Below, piece by piece: positions 30,229 through 39,429 of a stretch of 64,000 nucleotides of DNA. Source of the DNA: Micromussa lordhowensis (lineage: Eukaryota; Cnidaria; Anthozoa; Scleractinia; Lobophylliidae); assembly GCA_964020085.1 (NCBI GenBank), contig OZ026596.1:45925311-45989310 (forward strand), read 5' to 3'. The notes under the pieces were generated by a model. It was not told where the DNA came from, ran no database searches, and saw nothing but the letters and a program-made list of their open reading frames with translations. Every line of letters starts with the position of its first letter. Within the stretch, counting starts at the first letter, position 1. A program made the position numbers and the translations under genes.

Positions 30229-31218
30229 ATGATGAACAAAGAGACCATTGGCAATCTACATCGTCAAAAACTTTCAGAAATTGTTCTCAAAGAAAAAAAA
30301 ATACCAGATTTAAAAAAAAAAATTCTAAATTTATCCATCAAAAAAGATTATTCTAGAATTGATCAAATTGAACAAATAAGGTTACAAAATGAAATAAATG
30401 ATATCAAAAATCTTCGTACTAGTTATTTATTAAAGAATGCTATTTTACTTTTTTTACATACAGAAAATAGAGCAAAACATTTTGTTGTTGATAATTCTTA
30501 TTATAAAAGGTATAAATATAATATCTTCCCTGATGAACTACAATACAGTGAAAATAATATAAATGAAGATAATTATTGTTATACATGTGAAAAATTTCGA
30601 GTATTGAACGTCGATGAAGGGATAAGTACTTGTCTAAGTTGTGGAATAAGCATAAATGTCTCAACAAATCCAGAAAAATCATCTATAAAAACCGCAGAAA
30701 ATGATTACAAAAGATATAATCATTTTTGTGACTGTTTAGCCAATATCCAAGGCAAAGAAAGTTTTAAAGTCTCAGAAGATGTTATTAATAATATTTTCAA
30801 AGAAATCATTCGTGAAAGGATGGAAAATTCTTTGGAAAAGTTAACAGAAGCAGATATTAAAAGATATCTTAAAAAACATCGTAAATTACGTTATTATAAT
30901 CATGCCACACAAATTTTGTATCGAATAACAAAAATACCTCCATTACAAATGACTTCTATAATGGAAGAAAAAATGAAAATGAGGTTTTTACAAATTCAGG
31001 AGCCATTTGAATTATTTAAAGGTAAAAATAGAAGAAATTTCTTTTCCTATTCATATATCATCTATAAATTTTGCCAAATACTTGGATATAATGAATTTTT
31101 ACCAAAGCTAAAATTGTATAAAGATCGTTTAAAACTCTATGAACATGATAAAATTTGGAAAAAAATCTGTGAACATCTAGGTGGTGAGAACGCTGGTTGG
31201 AAATTTATCATGTCTTAA
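30229..31218 (+). CDS. Poxvirus VLTF3-like late transcription factor (329 aa)
   Basis: A CxxC...CxxC zinc ribbon (YCYTCEKF and STCLSCG, ~residues 117-140) is followed by the long VLTF3 domain: YKRYNHFCDCLANIQGKE, LKKHRKLRYYNHATQILY, FLQIQEPFELF, NFFSYSYIIYKFCQ and the terminal IWKKICEHLG..WKF. This matches the NCLDV A2L/VLTF3 family, which directs transcription from late promoters. A short GGENA insertion just before the end looks like a local change. Last gene of the right arm; its ATGTCTTAA end lies in the terminal repeat, mirroring the left arm. It probably recognises the start-proximal TATA words in this element. Confidence 0.85.
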   Translation: MMNKETIGNLHRQKLSEIVLKEKKIPDLKKKILNLSIKKDYSRIDQIEQIRLQNEINDIKNLRTSYLLKNAILLFLHTENRAKHFVVDNSYYKRYKYNIFPDELQYSENNINEDNYCYTCEKFRVLNVDEGISTCLSCGISINVSTNPEKSSIKTAENDYKRYNHFCDCLANIQGKESFKVSEDVINNIFKEIIRERMENSLEKLTEADIKRYLKKHRKLRYYNHATQILYRITKIPPLQMTSIMEEKMKMRFLQIQEPFELFKGKNRRNFFSYSYIIYKFCQILGYNEFLPKLKLYKDRLKLYEHDKIWKKICEHLGGENAGWKFIMS

Positions 31219-31463
31219 AAATCAGCATCGTGAGAACAATCTAAATTTTACTATATCCTACACTATCCTACGCATTTTAGGCATTTTTGTGCGTAAAATA
31301 GTATGTCTAATTTTTACGATATCTACGCTACTTACGCTACCTACGCATAACTACGCTGTTTTAGTGTATTATATCATATATTTTAGACTCAGATTTTTAC
31401 ACTAACTACGCTGAGATGCGTAAAATCCAGAAATGTCCTAGTTCCCCCATTTCCTACACTACT
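31210..31463. repeat. Polinton right terminal inverted repeat (254 bp)
   Basis: Reverse complement of 11365-11618 without a difference that I can see, followed by AATTCA. Confidence 0.96.
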
Positions 31464-31501
31464 AATTCATTATTGAGTAGCCTTAGATCCAGCTTACAAC
31501 A
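31464..31501 (+). repeat. Target duplication plus right 32 bp of the gypsy 3' LTR
   Basis: AATTCA (31464-31469) repeats the last six LTR bases on the left side. The rest, ending TTACAACA, completes the LTR. GATAT (31502-31506) then repeats the gypsy target. Confidence 0.95.
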
Positions 31502-31625
31502 GATATCCTGTGGGTCTACGAGCATTAATCCTCGATGAAAGTAGAAAAATGAAGGTCCAGTTGATGGAACGAGATTTGCCCTGTGAAACTAATCCTGATA
31601 TTATGCTATATTCACTTGGGTGCCG
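31502..31625. repeat. tRNA-Lys duplication unit, copy B (right part)
   Basis: Continues copy B after the insertion; GATATCCTGTGG and TTGATGGAACGAGATTTGC match copy A at about 5138-5215. Confidence 0.85.
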
Positions 31626-32090
31626 GCAGACAAGTCCGTAGATGCCTAGGTTGGGCAATGATAACTGCTATTGACAATCAAAGTGATACAAAAGACTTGA
31701 AAGCACTAATTATGAAACGCAACCTTGGAATTGCGTTTCTTGAAACGTGCAGATCATGGCATTGAATGTCGATTTGCTTAGATCGAATAGGCAAACTCTA
31801 TTGAAAAATTGAGTCCAGCCAGCTTGACAGCTCAGTGTAGGTTAGCTTGCGTTCTCTAACCATCGCTTATGATTCGATTTAACGTGCTTTGATTACCCAT
31901 GTCCAAATCTGCTCTTCTTGTCCTTTCCAAGGTCCTTCCGATTTGGACGCTTAAATCTCGAGGGAAGTTTACTTCTTATACTATTGCCGCTTTCCTCGCT
32001 TGAATCTTTGTCACTGTCGCCAAGTGAATAAAGAAGTAGTTAGTTAGTCAACGTTATCACTGTCATCATCAACATATTTCCTGCTGACGC
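31626..32090. other. Intergenic, nothing recognised
   Basis: No frame with a domain, no tRNA fold and no clear repeat ends. Confidence 0.4.
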
Positions 32091-32345
32091 TTAGTTTTGA
32101 GTTCATCAACTTGCTTATACGGACACCATCGTCATTCTCATCATCATCGTCGTCATCTTTTTTCCCGACCCCAAGTTTTGAATTCATTTAATTTGCTTAA
32201 ACGTGATTCATCGCCATCATCATCATCGTCATCATTATCATTGCTGCTGACGCCAAGCTTTGAGCTCCTCAACTTGCTTATGCGACCGGCGTCGTCATCA
32301 TTGTTATCTTCTTCACTCAGCTGTTCTTCTCCTTCGTCCTCCACC
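32090..32345 (-). repeat. Three ~80-bp repeats with CAT/CGT triplet tracts; possible acidic exon
   Basis: A unit containing GACGC(C)AAG(C/T)TTTGA...AACTTGCTTA followed by a CAT/CGT/CAC tract occurs three times. Read on the minus strand it codes alternating poly-Asp and SKL-rich segments (ISKLRSSKLGVSS). It could be part of an acidic low-complexity exon, but no splice sites or partner exons are evident. Confidence 0.5.
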
Positions 32346-32399
32346 TTAGCGACGTGATGGCGAGCTTAAATTTGAGAGACATGTCAGAAATGAGGTCTG

Positions 32400-33267
32400 A
32401 TTAATATACTACCTTACTTTAACAGTCCAACCCGTGATCACTTATTGGCACTTCTTAAAATCTCATGGACTCGTTATCCTAATTCTGCTTAGTAGAATTC
32501 TACTAGTATACTAATGCAATGCTGAAATCTGATTAGCCAAGCTACTCGTACTCAATCAGCCAAAAGAGTGCAAAGGCTTTCTGTCGATTACGAAATGGTG
32601 GCATTTTTTGGTGGAACGTTTAGATGCAAATTGATAATTAAATTCATGAGAAGAACGACTCATTAACAGTTTCTTGACTTTCAAAACTTAGAATTGTTGA
32701 AAAAGCGGTTGGGCGCGCATAAACAATTGCAAATTTCCAATGATAATTCAATCCGTGCGATTTTGGTAAGGCGTGAAGTTTAATAATACGTAAAAAAAAC
32801 TAACTGGAAACGTCATTTGCGTACAATTAGGTCGAGATTTCTATCAGGTAATAGTTGATTCGGCCTTCTGCCTCATTAACTCATCTCTTAGAAATCTCGA
32901 GCTCATAATCTAACTGTTAAAAAGTGGGTTGTGGACGTACAGAGTCTGTATAAGTGCCATTTAGATGTCCTTCTTAGAAATTTGCGACGACATCGATCAC
33001 ACATCATGTGCTGCTCAGGTGTTGTACTTAAGCTTTGTAACACGGTTTTGACGTCATATTTTCCCAGTCGTTTATTTTCTCAATGACGCTTTATTCATGT
33101 CATTTAAGGGAACACGAGAACAGCGCTTATTGCAAACACAGCACAAAGGTTATACTTACATTAGGAACGCATAATTCGTGTGCTAGTGTCTCTTAAGTTG
33201 CTCACAGACTGGATTAATTTACTTCTTTAAAATGTTTTTACATTTAAATTTTGGCTGTTCAGTAGGC
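32400..33267. other. Intergenic with tRNA-Lys unit flank
   Basis: From about 33170 the sequence (GAACGCATAATTC... to GTAGGCGCC) is homologous to 40786-40890, the flank of another tRNA-Lys copy. Otherwise nothing is recognised. Confidence 0.5.
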
Positions 33268-33340
33268 GCCAAGCTAGCTCAGTCGGTAGAGCATTAGACT
33301 CTTAATCTCAGGGTCGTGACTTCCAGTTCCACGTTGGGCT
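33268..33340 (+). pseudogene. tRNA-Lys pseudogene
   Basis: Aligned end to end with the intact genes, but the acceptor is GCCAAGC, the anticodon stem is TTAGA opposite TCTCA (mismatch), and the T arm GTGAC/TTCCAC with loop change destroys box B. The CTT anticodon is kept. Flanks match the copy at 40887. Confidence 0.85.
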
Positions 33341-34046
33341 TATCGAGTTCACTTTTTTCGTTTTTTCTAAGGAATATTTATGACTACGTTAATTTAGAGG
33401 AAGTGCCAGCATGTAACGTGAAGTTGCTGTTTCTTTATCTAATTGTTGATATGGTAGATTTCCAAGATTTCTATTGGTAAAGCTATTCTTACGCCCCCGG
33501 GGGTACTCCCAGAAGAGTTGGGCGGGGTGTGCGGCCCGCTTCGTAAAACCTTTACCCTATTTCTAACCAGAACGGCTAAAAAACCATACCTTTTGGGACC
33601 GTACATACCTATATAGCCGATATGAGGGAGTACCTCCTGTGTGTTACGCTCACCTGTGAAATAATCCTGAATAATTCGCTACAGAAAAACCAAAACATTC
33701 AACTAGGTTTACGGACCTTTGCAGCTATCCATCCTTTTGATTGAAGGAGCTCACGAACATTGCTTTACATGTGTGTTCCACCAAACAGGGTGCTGTTGGA
33801 TCGTATTTACAAACGGCCCCGCTGCACGGGTCATAGCCACAGATGTACCTAGCAGGGACCTTAAAGGGAGCGGTTCACGGCTTTGCGCATATGCGTGCGA
33901 TGACGTAAATCTATTGTTTATGAGCCAATCACAAACAAGATCAGAACTGAAGCGGGAATGCGAATGCGAATGTGTTGCGGTCAGTCAGCTTGCCGTCCGG
34001 CGTTCGCTTTGTAAAAAGGATACTAAACCGGTTTTCCTCTTTGAAA
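33341..34046. other. Intergenic with interspersed repeat
   Basis: 33379-33480 is homologous to about 41190-41275 (AATTTAGAGGAAGTGC, GTTGCTGTTTCTTTAT). 33490-33610 is a GC-rich dispersed repeat related to 5425-5500. Likely promoter region of the following exon, but no element is clear. Confidence 0.45.
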
Positions 34047-34543
34047 ATGTCTTCAGCGACTGCTGAAATCGCTAGCTGCAAGTGTAGTGGTGTTTGCTCA
34101 CGAAAGGATGGCAGCAAAGCGAAAGTTTGTCCGTGTAAAACACGGGGAGAATTTTGTTCTGCTTCGTGCAAATGTCTTCTGACTGGCAAAAGATGTCAAA
34201 ATCAGGTAGGTTTTCACTTTTTCTTTCGACACAGGTTTAGTCCATTAATATCCTTTAATAAATATTATCGTTACAGCTACTATGGACCGACAGAAACACA
34301 TAAACTTTATGAGTGCCTTGTTTATAGTTAAATTTTTACCGAGTGTTCGATGTGTTTACAAATGCTTTCCGCTTCTTCGATGGCCGCTCAGATAGTGTTA
34401 TTTCTTTCAGGCTGATTTTGTCAGACCACCGAGAACAAGACGAAATGCGGGTCAGAGAAATACAGGCTGCTCTATACGTTCTTTCAGCTTCGAGAGACTC
34501 CTCAGAACGTCCAGTCGATGGCTGGCCACGACGTCTCTTCTGA
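34047..34543 (+). pseudogene. CXC-type cysteine-rich protein, two exons, second possibly frameshifted
   Basis: Exon 1 (34047-34205) starts with ATG and codes about 53 residues of a dense Cys pattern: CKCSGVC, CPCKTRGEFC, CKCLLTGKRC. This resembles the tesmin/TSO1 CXC kind often carried by cnidarian transposon-related genes. A good donor (CAG/GTAGGT) ends it. A pyrimidine tract and CAG at 34406-34410 lead into a second exon. Spliced in phase it begins ADFVRPPRTRRNAG, but the next frame over reads REIQAALYVLS, similar to EIQAALCTLS in the gag region at 41814. That suggests a frame slip inside exon 2. Function unknown; probably DNA binding. Confidence 0.5.
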
Positions 34544-34716
34544 ACCTCCATAGTCAGAACACTATTTCTAGCCCTTTCTTTAACTCAATTGCACGGAAAA
34601 ACGAACCAAAACGTACTTTAATAATCCAGCAATAAGAATAGCCCGGTCAAAGCGGCGGATGAAGTAAAAATCGGAGGATTGAAGAAGATTGTACCACTGT
34701 TCGCGATTTCGAATTT

Positions 34717-35542
34717 TTTTTTTTTTTAATTTTTTTTTTTTTTTTAAACAACCGCGGATATTTATTTATTTACAGTATGAACATTAACCCTACTTACAGA
34801 ACAAAATATTAAACTTACATTTTACACTTACACTATACTTGCTACTTACTCTACCTATACTTGCACTACTTACAATACATACATTACAAACCAGTTCTAG
34901 GTGATAAGCTTCTGTTACAAAACCAATTACGCTAATTAGATTATTGTTGACCTACTTATATTGCTCTTTTTAATGAAGATTTTTATTTTTTTCCTTTTCG
35001 AGAGATTTTTAAAAAAGAAAATTTGCGATAAATTGGACTAAACAAAACCTTCTATTTCTAACATATAACTTAGTTTTCGGACAAAAACATCCCAAATACA
35101 TTTACGTTGGTTGATTTTCTGGAAATGAAAGTAGAATTTGGCATAGAGGAGACAGAAATTTAGTTTTTTAATTTTATTATCCTTATCAGCAGCTGCTCCG
35201 AAGAGTATTTCTTCTGAGTTTAATGTGATAGAAGAGTTTTCCTTTTCATTAAACCAGCATAGCACTTTCCGAAGAAAGTCGACTGCAATTTGACAACCTA
35301 AGAAAGTGTGAAGTAGAGAGTCGTCATCCCCACAGTAATGACAACTCTTGTTGTCTTCAATTCCGTATAAATGTAATTCCTTCTTTGTGATGACAATACG
35401 ATGGGCGAGTTTGAAAAGAAATTCTTTTAATTTATTTTGTTTACTGATTGACTTAATCCGCTTAAAAATTGTGTGCCAAGAGAGAATAAACTGAGGGAGG
35501 TCGCGTTGCCACTTGATGGGGCCAGTTGCGCAAGGTTCTCTC
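34717..35542 (-). mobile_element. Tx1-like L1 LINE, 5'-truncated, with 13-bp target duplication
   Basis: CGATTTCGAATTT occurs at 34704-34716 and 35543-35555. The minus strand ends in an A-rich tail (34717-34746). Upstream it codes the C-terminal RT-linked region: WQRDLPQFILSWHTIF, a CHYCGDDDSLLHTFLGC zinc-binding motif and WFNEKENSS...LFGA. Typical target-primed insertion of the Tx1/L1 group. Confidence 0.9.
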
Positions 35543-35555
35543 CGATTTCGAATTT

Positions 35556-35956
35556 AGTGTTGGCCCGACAAACTTTTCTGAACGCTGTCACACAGCACAT
35601 GCGCAAGACGGTGAACCGCTTCCTTTAAATACTCCTGTAAACAAAAATCCACCAAAGATTGTTGGTCCGATGTATAAACAGTGTCCTATGTAAACCGTAC
35701 GACCGTCTTTTGATTTGAAATTTATCAAATTTGCTTTATCGTGATTAAGAACGGAAAGTGAAAAACAACAGCCGGGAAACACATTCCAACCAAAGCAGTG
35801 ATACAAACTAAAGCGTTTCTTGCTGTTAAAAAAGTAGGTTGGTAAGCACATTTAAGAGCTTATGAACATGCTTAGTCGTGAAACAAAGTCAGATCAGGAC
35901 TGGGCGCAATGACTGACTCAACAGCAGGTTATAATTAACAATCTCTGTCGTCCTGT
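35556..35956. other. Intergenic, tRNA-Lys unit upstream flank
   Basis: The last ~90 bases (GACTGACTCAACAGCAGGTTATAATTA) match the flank of the 4464 gene. No gene seen. Confidence 0.5.
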
Positions 35957-36029
35957 GCCCGGCTAGCTCAGTCGGTAGAGCATGAGACTCTTAATCTCAG
36001 GGTCGTGGGTTCGAGCCCCACGTTGGGCG
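35957..36029 (+). tRNA. tRNA-Lys (anticodon CUU)
   Basis: All 73 bases equal those of 4464-4536; full cloverleaf, CTT anticodon, intact boxes A and B. A third probably functional copy. Confidence 0.96.
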
Positions 36030-36259
36030 AAAGGAATTATTTTTTTATAGTTCTGAGTCTCAATTCGGTGGCCTGTACAGTGGGGTCCATTGCAGTTTAT
36101 CTAACCTAAAAAAACCTGAGGACGGGTTCTAGGTTTCAAATCTTGCATTATGTTCTTTTGGTTTATTTAAATATTATTACAGCAACCGAACATCTATCCC
36201 GTCTTTCCTGCAATTAAATCCAAGTTAATTGGTAAGTATTTCATTGCATGGTTTGTTAC

Positions 36260-36418
36260 CTTTGCACTTTATTGTCTTTCCAAACGCATCAAGAAAGACT
36301 GGATGACACCTCGTGTTCACAACACACTTAGCAACCGCGCCTTGAAGACATGTGGTATATTTGCATGGATTAAAACGACAAACCCCCTGAGGGTCCACAT
36401 TCAGATACAGGTTATCAC
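36260..36418 (-). CDS. Exon of modular protein: cysteine-rich domain 2
   Basis: 159 bases, phase 1-1, between a CAG acceptor and GTAACA donor (minus strand). Codes DPQGVCRFNPC, then TTC, AKC, TRCHPVFLDAFGK and CKG: six to eight spaced cysteines with an N-P-C signature. It is a paralogue of the exon at 36979-37140. Such NPC-type cysteine-rich modules occur beside TSP1 repeats in animal extracellular proteins; I do not recall a formal family name. Confidence 0.65.
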
Positions 36419-36856
36419 CTGACGAGTAAATAAATACAGATTCATTAATATAACATCTGCCGTACAAAATGTAACTCACAACTCGGAAAGTCAAATGAAC
36501 AATTCACGAAGCTTTCAATTCAAACAAATTATCATTGTCGATTTTCTCCTAACAAAGCTGATATTAAGCAGGCAAGTGGCGAAAAGCTATCAACTGACCA
36601 GCGGCATAGTAAGGAGAGGTATAATAGGACCATTTCTGTGACAGTTTACCGATATCACTCTTGATTAACTACAAATTAAAGGAGGACGCGCTAAACTTTA
36701 ATTTTCCATATATTGTGTTGTTATCAGACTAACGTTAGAAACTTGCTAGAGAATAACGTTTAGCATACAAACGTTCGATATTTCAGATGATTTTAGCTAA
36801 GAACTGACTGCATATACTTTATAAATCCGTTCAAAATCTTTCGTAAGATAACCAGT

Positions 36857-36929
36857 GCCCGGCTAGCTCAGTCGATAGAGCATAAGGCTCTTAATCTCAA
36901 GACCGTGGGTTCGAGCCCCACGTTAGGAG
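36857..36929 (+). pseudogene. tRNA-Lys pseudogene or variant
   Basis: Same length and CTT anticodon, but the 3' acceptor strand is GTTAGGA (two mismatches with GCCCGGC) and the anticodon stem TAAGG/TCTCA has a mismatch. Boxes A and B remain. Probably not a working tRNA. Confidence 0.75.
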
Positions 36930-36978
36930 ATGTCTCCTTTTGGCTTGGAAAAGGGGAAAGCAACAACACGGCAATCAC

Positions 36979-37140
36979 CTGTACACTGTGAAACCTTCCT
37001 CTCCTCCGAGTCAAAGAACACTGGTCTGCATTTAGAGTCACTGAGACATGTTGCGTAGGGTAACAATGTGCACTTGGCCACCATGCACGGGTTGTATCCA
37101 CAAACTGTCTGAGGGTCTATATCCACAATGGAGTCTTGGT
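36979..37140 (-). CDS. Exon of modular protein: cysteine-rich domain 1
   Basis: 162 bases, phase 1-1. Codes DIDPQTVCGYNPC, MVAKC, ATCLSDSKCRPVFFDSEE and QCTG. Aligns cysteine by cysteine with the exon at 36260-36418, showing an exon duplication. Upstream acceptor ...CTTTAG, downstream donor CAG/GTGATT. Confidence 0.65.
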
Positions 37141-37315
37141 CTAAAGTCCATTACACAAGGGGAAGTTAATTGCTTACAACAAGAATCCTCCCCGCTAAAT
37201 TTATGCTTTGTGTCTTGAAAAATTGATGGAAGACAACAATAACTGTTCTCTTTATTTACAATCATCTCAAGTAGAAATTGATAATTAAGTGTTGAATCAG
37301 AAGTTTACTTCAACC

Positions 37316-37381
37316 GGTGCTTTGCGCAGTCGGTAGAACATCAGACCGTAATCTCAGAGTTTGGCTTCGAGCACCACTTTA
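37316..37381 (+). pseudogene. Degenerate tRNA-derived relic
   Basis: GCGCAGTCGGTAGAACATCAGAC and TTCGAGCACCAC recall the D arm and T arm of the tRNA-Lys copies; the anticodon region is short and stems are broken. Confidence 0.35.
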
Positions 37382-37764
37382 TGTCCAGCTTTAATAACTG
37401 TTTTTTTTTCCTTATTTTTTCTCCCTTACTGATGGAGGAATCCCCGTTAGTGCTATGGTTTGAATTGCGTGTTTTGAAAGCAGCTACTGAGTTCAATTCC
37501 AGGTGCTGTTATCGCGGCGTCCCGGTATCATTTTAAAGGTTAGTTTACAACCTCTTACCTCGAATTAGCATAAAATTTCGAATAAACTAAACCACGTATT
37601 AGTCGCAATATTCTTAGAGGTTCCTGTTAAATAATCTAGAATTCCTCTCATTCACACTGAAACTAATGTTATTTTCTGAGGCCATAGTGAAAAGTACGAC
37701 GTAGGTAGAGTTTAGCTCTTTCTCGTGCATGGAGCAGAAGACAGACAGTGACATTGTTACATAC

Positions 37765-37935
37765 CCTGGCAGTGTTTACCGTAACACGGTTTGACTTGTT
37801 TCCTCGCTCCTCTACATCTTCTCCCACCGTTTGCTGGTTCGGGGTTGTTACAGTGGCGCCGTCTTTTCTTCATGCCTTGTCCACACTTCTGAGAGCAGGA
37901 TGTCCAGTCTGACCATGCTGAGTACCCATCATCCA
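37765..37935 (-). CDS. Exon of modular protein: TSP1 repeat B
   Basis: 171 bases, phase 1-1, CAG acceptor and GTATGT donor. Codes a classic thrombospondin type-1 repeat: WSDWTSCSQKCGQGMKKRRR, CNNPEPANGGRRC, then C..KHC. The W-x-x-W-x-x-C start and the CSxxCGxGxxxRxR core are complete. TSP1 repeats act in extracellular matrix and cell-surface proteins. Confidence 0.85.
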
Positions 37936-38354
37936 CTGTATTCATCAGAAGATAAACGTGATCATTAGCGTAATCATTAGAAAAATATCGTTTCGCGTAA
38001 TAACTATGCGAGCCTATTATTTTTAACCTTGAAGGTGTACAGTGAATTGCTATGGTGTACAAATTACCTTATTAGGGTGGCACAACAGGTGTTGTCAAAA
38101 CCATATTTTCCTATCCAATAAATGACTTGTCAAATCCAAAACTTGCGTACTCAAAACTTATCTTTTAAACTGTCGGGAGAGCTCGACCAAAAATCGCGAG
38201 AGAAAGTTAGTCCGCCGTAGCAATGAAGAATTTCTTCGAACTGACATCACAATTCTTTGACCCGAATAGCTTCGGTGAATTATGCAAAATTACCTCCTTA
38301 CCTTTAGTTTTCTAAATGATGCCATTTCAGCAAAAAGTCTACAGTGCAGCTTAC

Positions 38355-38528
38355 CTCTGCACGCTTTGATTTTGCAAAGTTTAAGTTGAAAGCGGGGTCC
38401 CTCGCGGTTTCTACCGCCATTTGCAGGTGCTGGGTTGGTACAATAACGTTCTCGTGACCGTAGTGCTGTTCTTCCACAAGCATTGGGACATGAAGACCAT
38501 GATGTCCACAGCGTGAAATCACCATCCA
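38355..38528 (-). CDS. Exon of modular protein: TSP1 repeat A
   Basis: 174 bases, phase 1-1, TTAG acceptor and GTAAGC donor. Codes WTSWSSCPNACGRTALRSRE, CTNPAPANGG and C..KAC, a TSP1 repeat. The second Cys partner region NGGRNREG lacks the usual C after NGGRx, so one disulphide may be missing. Upstream neighbour of repeat B; together with the cysteine-rich exons it forms a run of four symmetric exons of one minus-strand gene. Confidence 0.8.
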
Positions 38529-38734
38529 CTAAAATTACACAGAAAACAAGACACAAGAAACAGTCCCTGTAGTCAACGCTCCTGACGAAACAATCTACAT
38601 TGGAAATACTATCACTTAAATTAAAATTACTTATATTGATAGACAATTTTGACAATAGGTCTAATGGTCGAAATGCTAAAATCAAACTTCCATTGTTGAA
38701 TGGGTTACCTTGGTTTCAACTATAACTCTTCTAT

Positions 38735-38848
38735 GTGAAATATATATGAAATAATTCATATTTGAACTGCGGCTGTAGATGAAAGTTATGAATGATCATC
38801 GCAGTAACTTTTTCAACTTAAGTAGTTGAAAAGAGAAGCCTGAAAAAA

Positions 38849-38879
<31 letters not shown>

Positions 38880-39068
38880 CCTCCGCGCTTTACTGCGATG
38901 ATCATTCATAACTTCCATCTACAGCCGCAGTTCAAATATGAATTATTTCATATATATTTCACATTATTTCACTCCTCACGGGAAGATATGAACTCATTTA
39001 ATTGACCTCGCTCCCAAAATGTGGCTTCATAGCTCAGTTGGTAGAGCATCGCACCGGTATCGCGGAGG

Positions 39069-39099
<31 letters not shown>

Positions 39100-39170
39100 T
39101 TTTTTCAGGCTTCTCTTTCCAACTGCTTAAGTTGGAAAATTTACTGCGATGATCATTCATAACTTCCTTC
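38735..39170. repeat. tRNA-derived repeat units, inverted and direct copies
   Basis: Left, on the minus strand, is a truncated unit with the 3' half of a tRNA-like sequence (38853-38891). Right, a complete unit on plus: leader with ATGAATTATTTCATATATAT and CTCACGGGAAGATATGAAC, the tRNA-like core at 39023-39095, then a trailer with TTTTTTTCAGGCTTCT. The trailer's ACTGCGATGATCATTC also opens the leader, so units can run head to tail with a period near 240 bp. The same arrangement is at 46955-47240. Confidence 0.75.
39023..39095 (+). tRNA. tRNA-Thr(GGU)-like sequence inside a repeat
   Basis: A 73-base cloverleaf: acceptor GGCTTCA/TGAAGCC, D arm GCTC/GAGC, T arm ACGGG/CCTGT, intact boxes A and B. 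The anticodon loop CCGGTAT puts GGT in the anticodon place but has C at position 33 instead of U, and the closing pair of the anticodon stem is A-C. It is therefore more likely a tRNA-derived repeat head than a decoding tRNA. Confidence 0.55.
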
Positions 39171-39429
39171 CTTTATAACTCTTCTATGTAAGCTAAACTG
39201 ATAAAATTACAGTTTGGGCATACCAGTGTAATCTTGCCTACCTGAACTTATTAGTACATGTACCTTCACCTTCCTTGCCCTTTCAGAAAGTCACTTATGT
39301 TAGCTAACGAGTCTGAAGATGACTGGTTTTGATCACTTGGAACCAAGGTGTTGCCAGCAGTTGTCGGGTTAACCTTGTCTGCATCACTCCCATCATTAAT
39401 AGAACCACCGACCTGAGGCTCCTGGTTAC

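Larger units (their letters stand above)
11365..31463. mobile_element. Polinton/Maverick DNA element, complete (20,099 bp)
   Basis: Bounded by 254-bp terminal inverted repeats starting AGTAGTGTAGG and flanked by the 6-bp duplication AATTCA (11359-11364 and 31464-31469), the size typical of Polintons. Inside are the hallmark genes: A32-like packaging ATPase, jelly-roll capsid proteins, adenain-like protease, retroviral-type integrase and protein-primed PolB. Six genes point left and fourteen point right from the ATPase/PPxY divergent promoter; one small gene at 23442-23675 is inverted. Base composition is strongly AT-rich except for a GC-rich block at 12420-12640. The protease and PolB frames are broken although the ends are pristine. 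Confidence 0.97.
6830..31501 (+). mobile_element. Ty3/gypsy LTR retrotransposon, full length, split by a Polinton in its 3' LTR
   Basis: The element starts TGTTG and ends CAACA with 187-bp LTRs and is flanked by GATAT on both sides (6825-6829 and 31502-31506), a 5-bp target duplication. A TGGTGTCAGAAG segment directly after the 5' LTR is the likely primer-binding site. The purine tract AGGAGGGAGA directly before the 3' LTR is the polypurine tract. Removing the Polinton (11365-31463) and one copy of AATTCA restores a 3' LTR of exactly 187 bp that I read as identical to the 5' LTR. Identical LTRs and an intact ORF mark a recent insertion. Confidence 0.95.

Noticed and set aside
33719..34331. 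Long overlapping plus-strand frames upstream of and through the CXC exon
   Set aside because: Only the 34047-34205 part shows a domain and ends at a good donor; the rest is flank or intron read-through.
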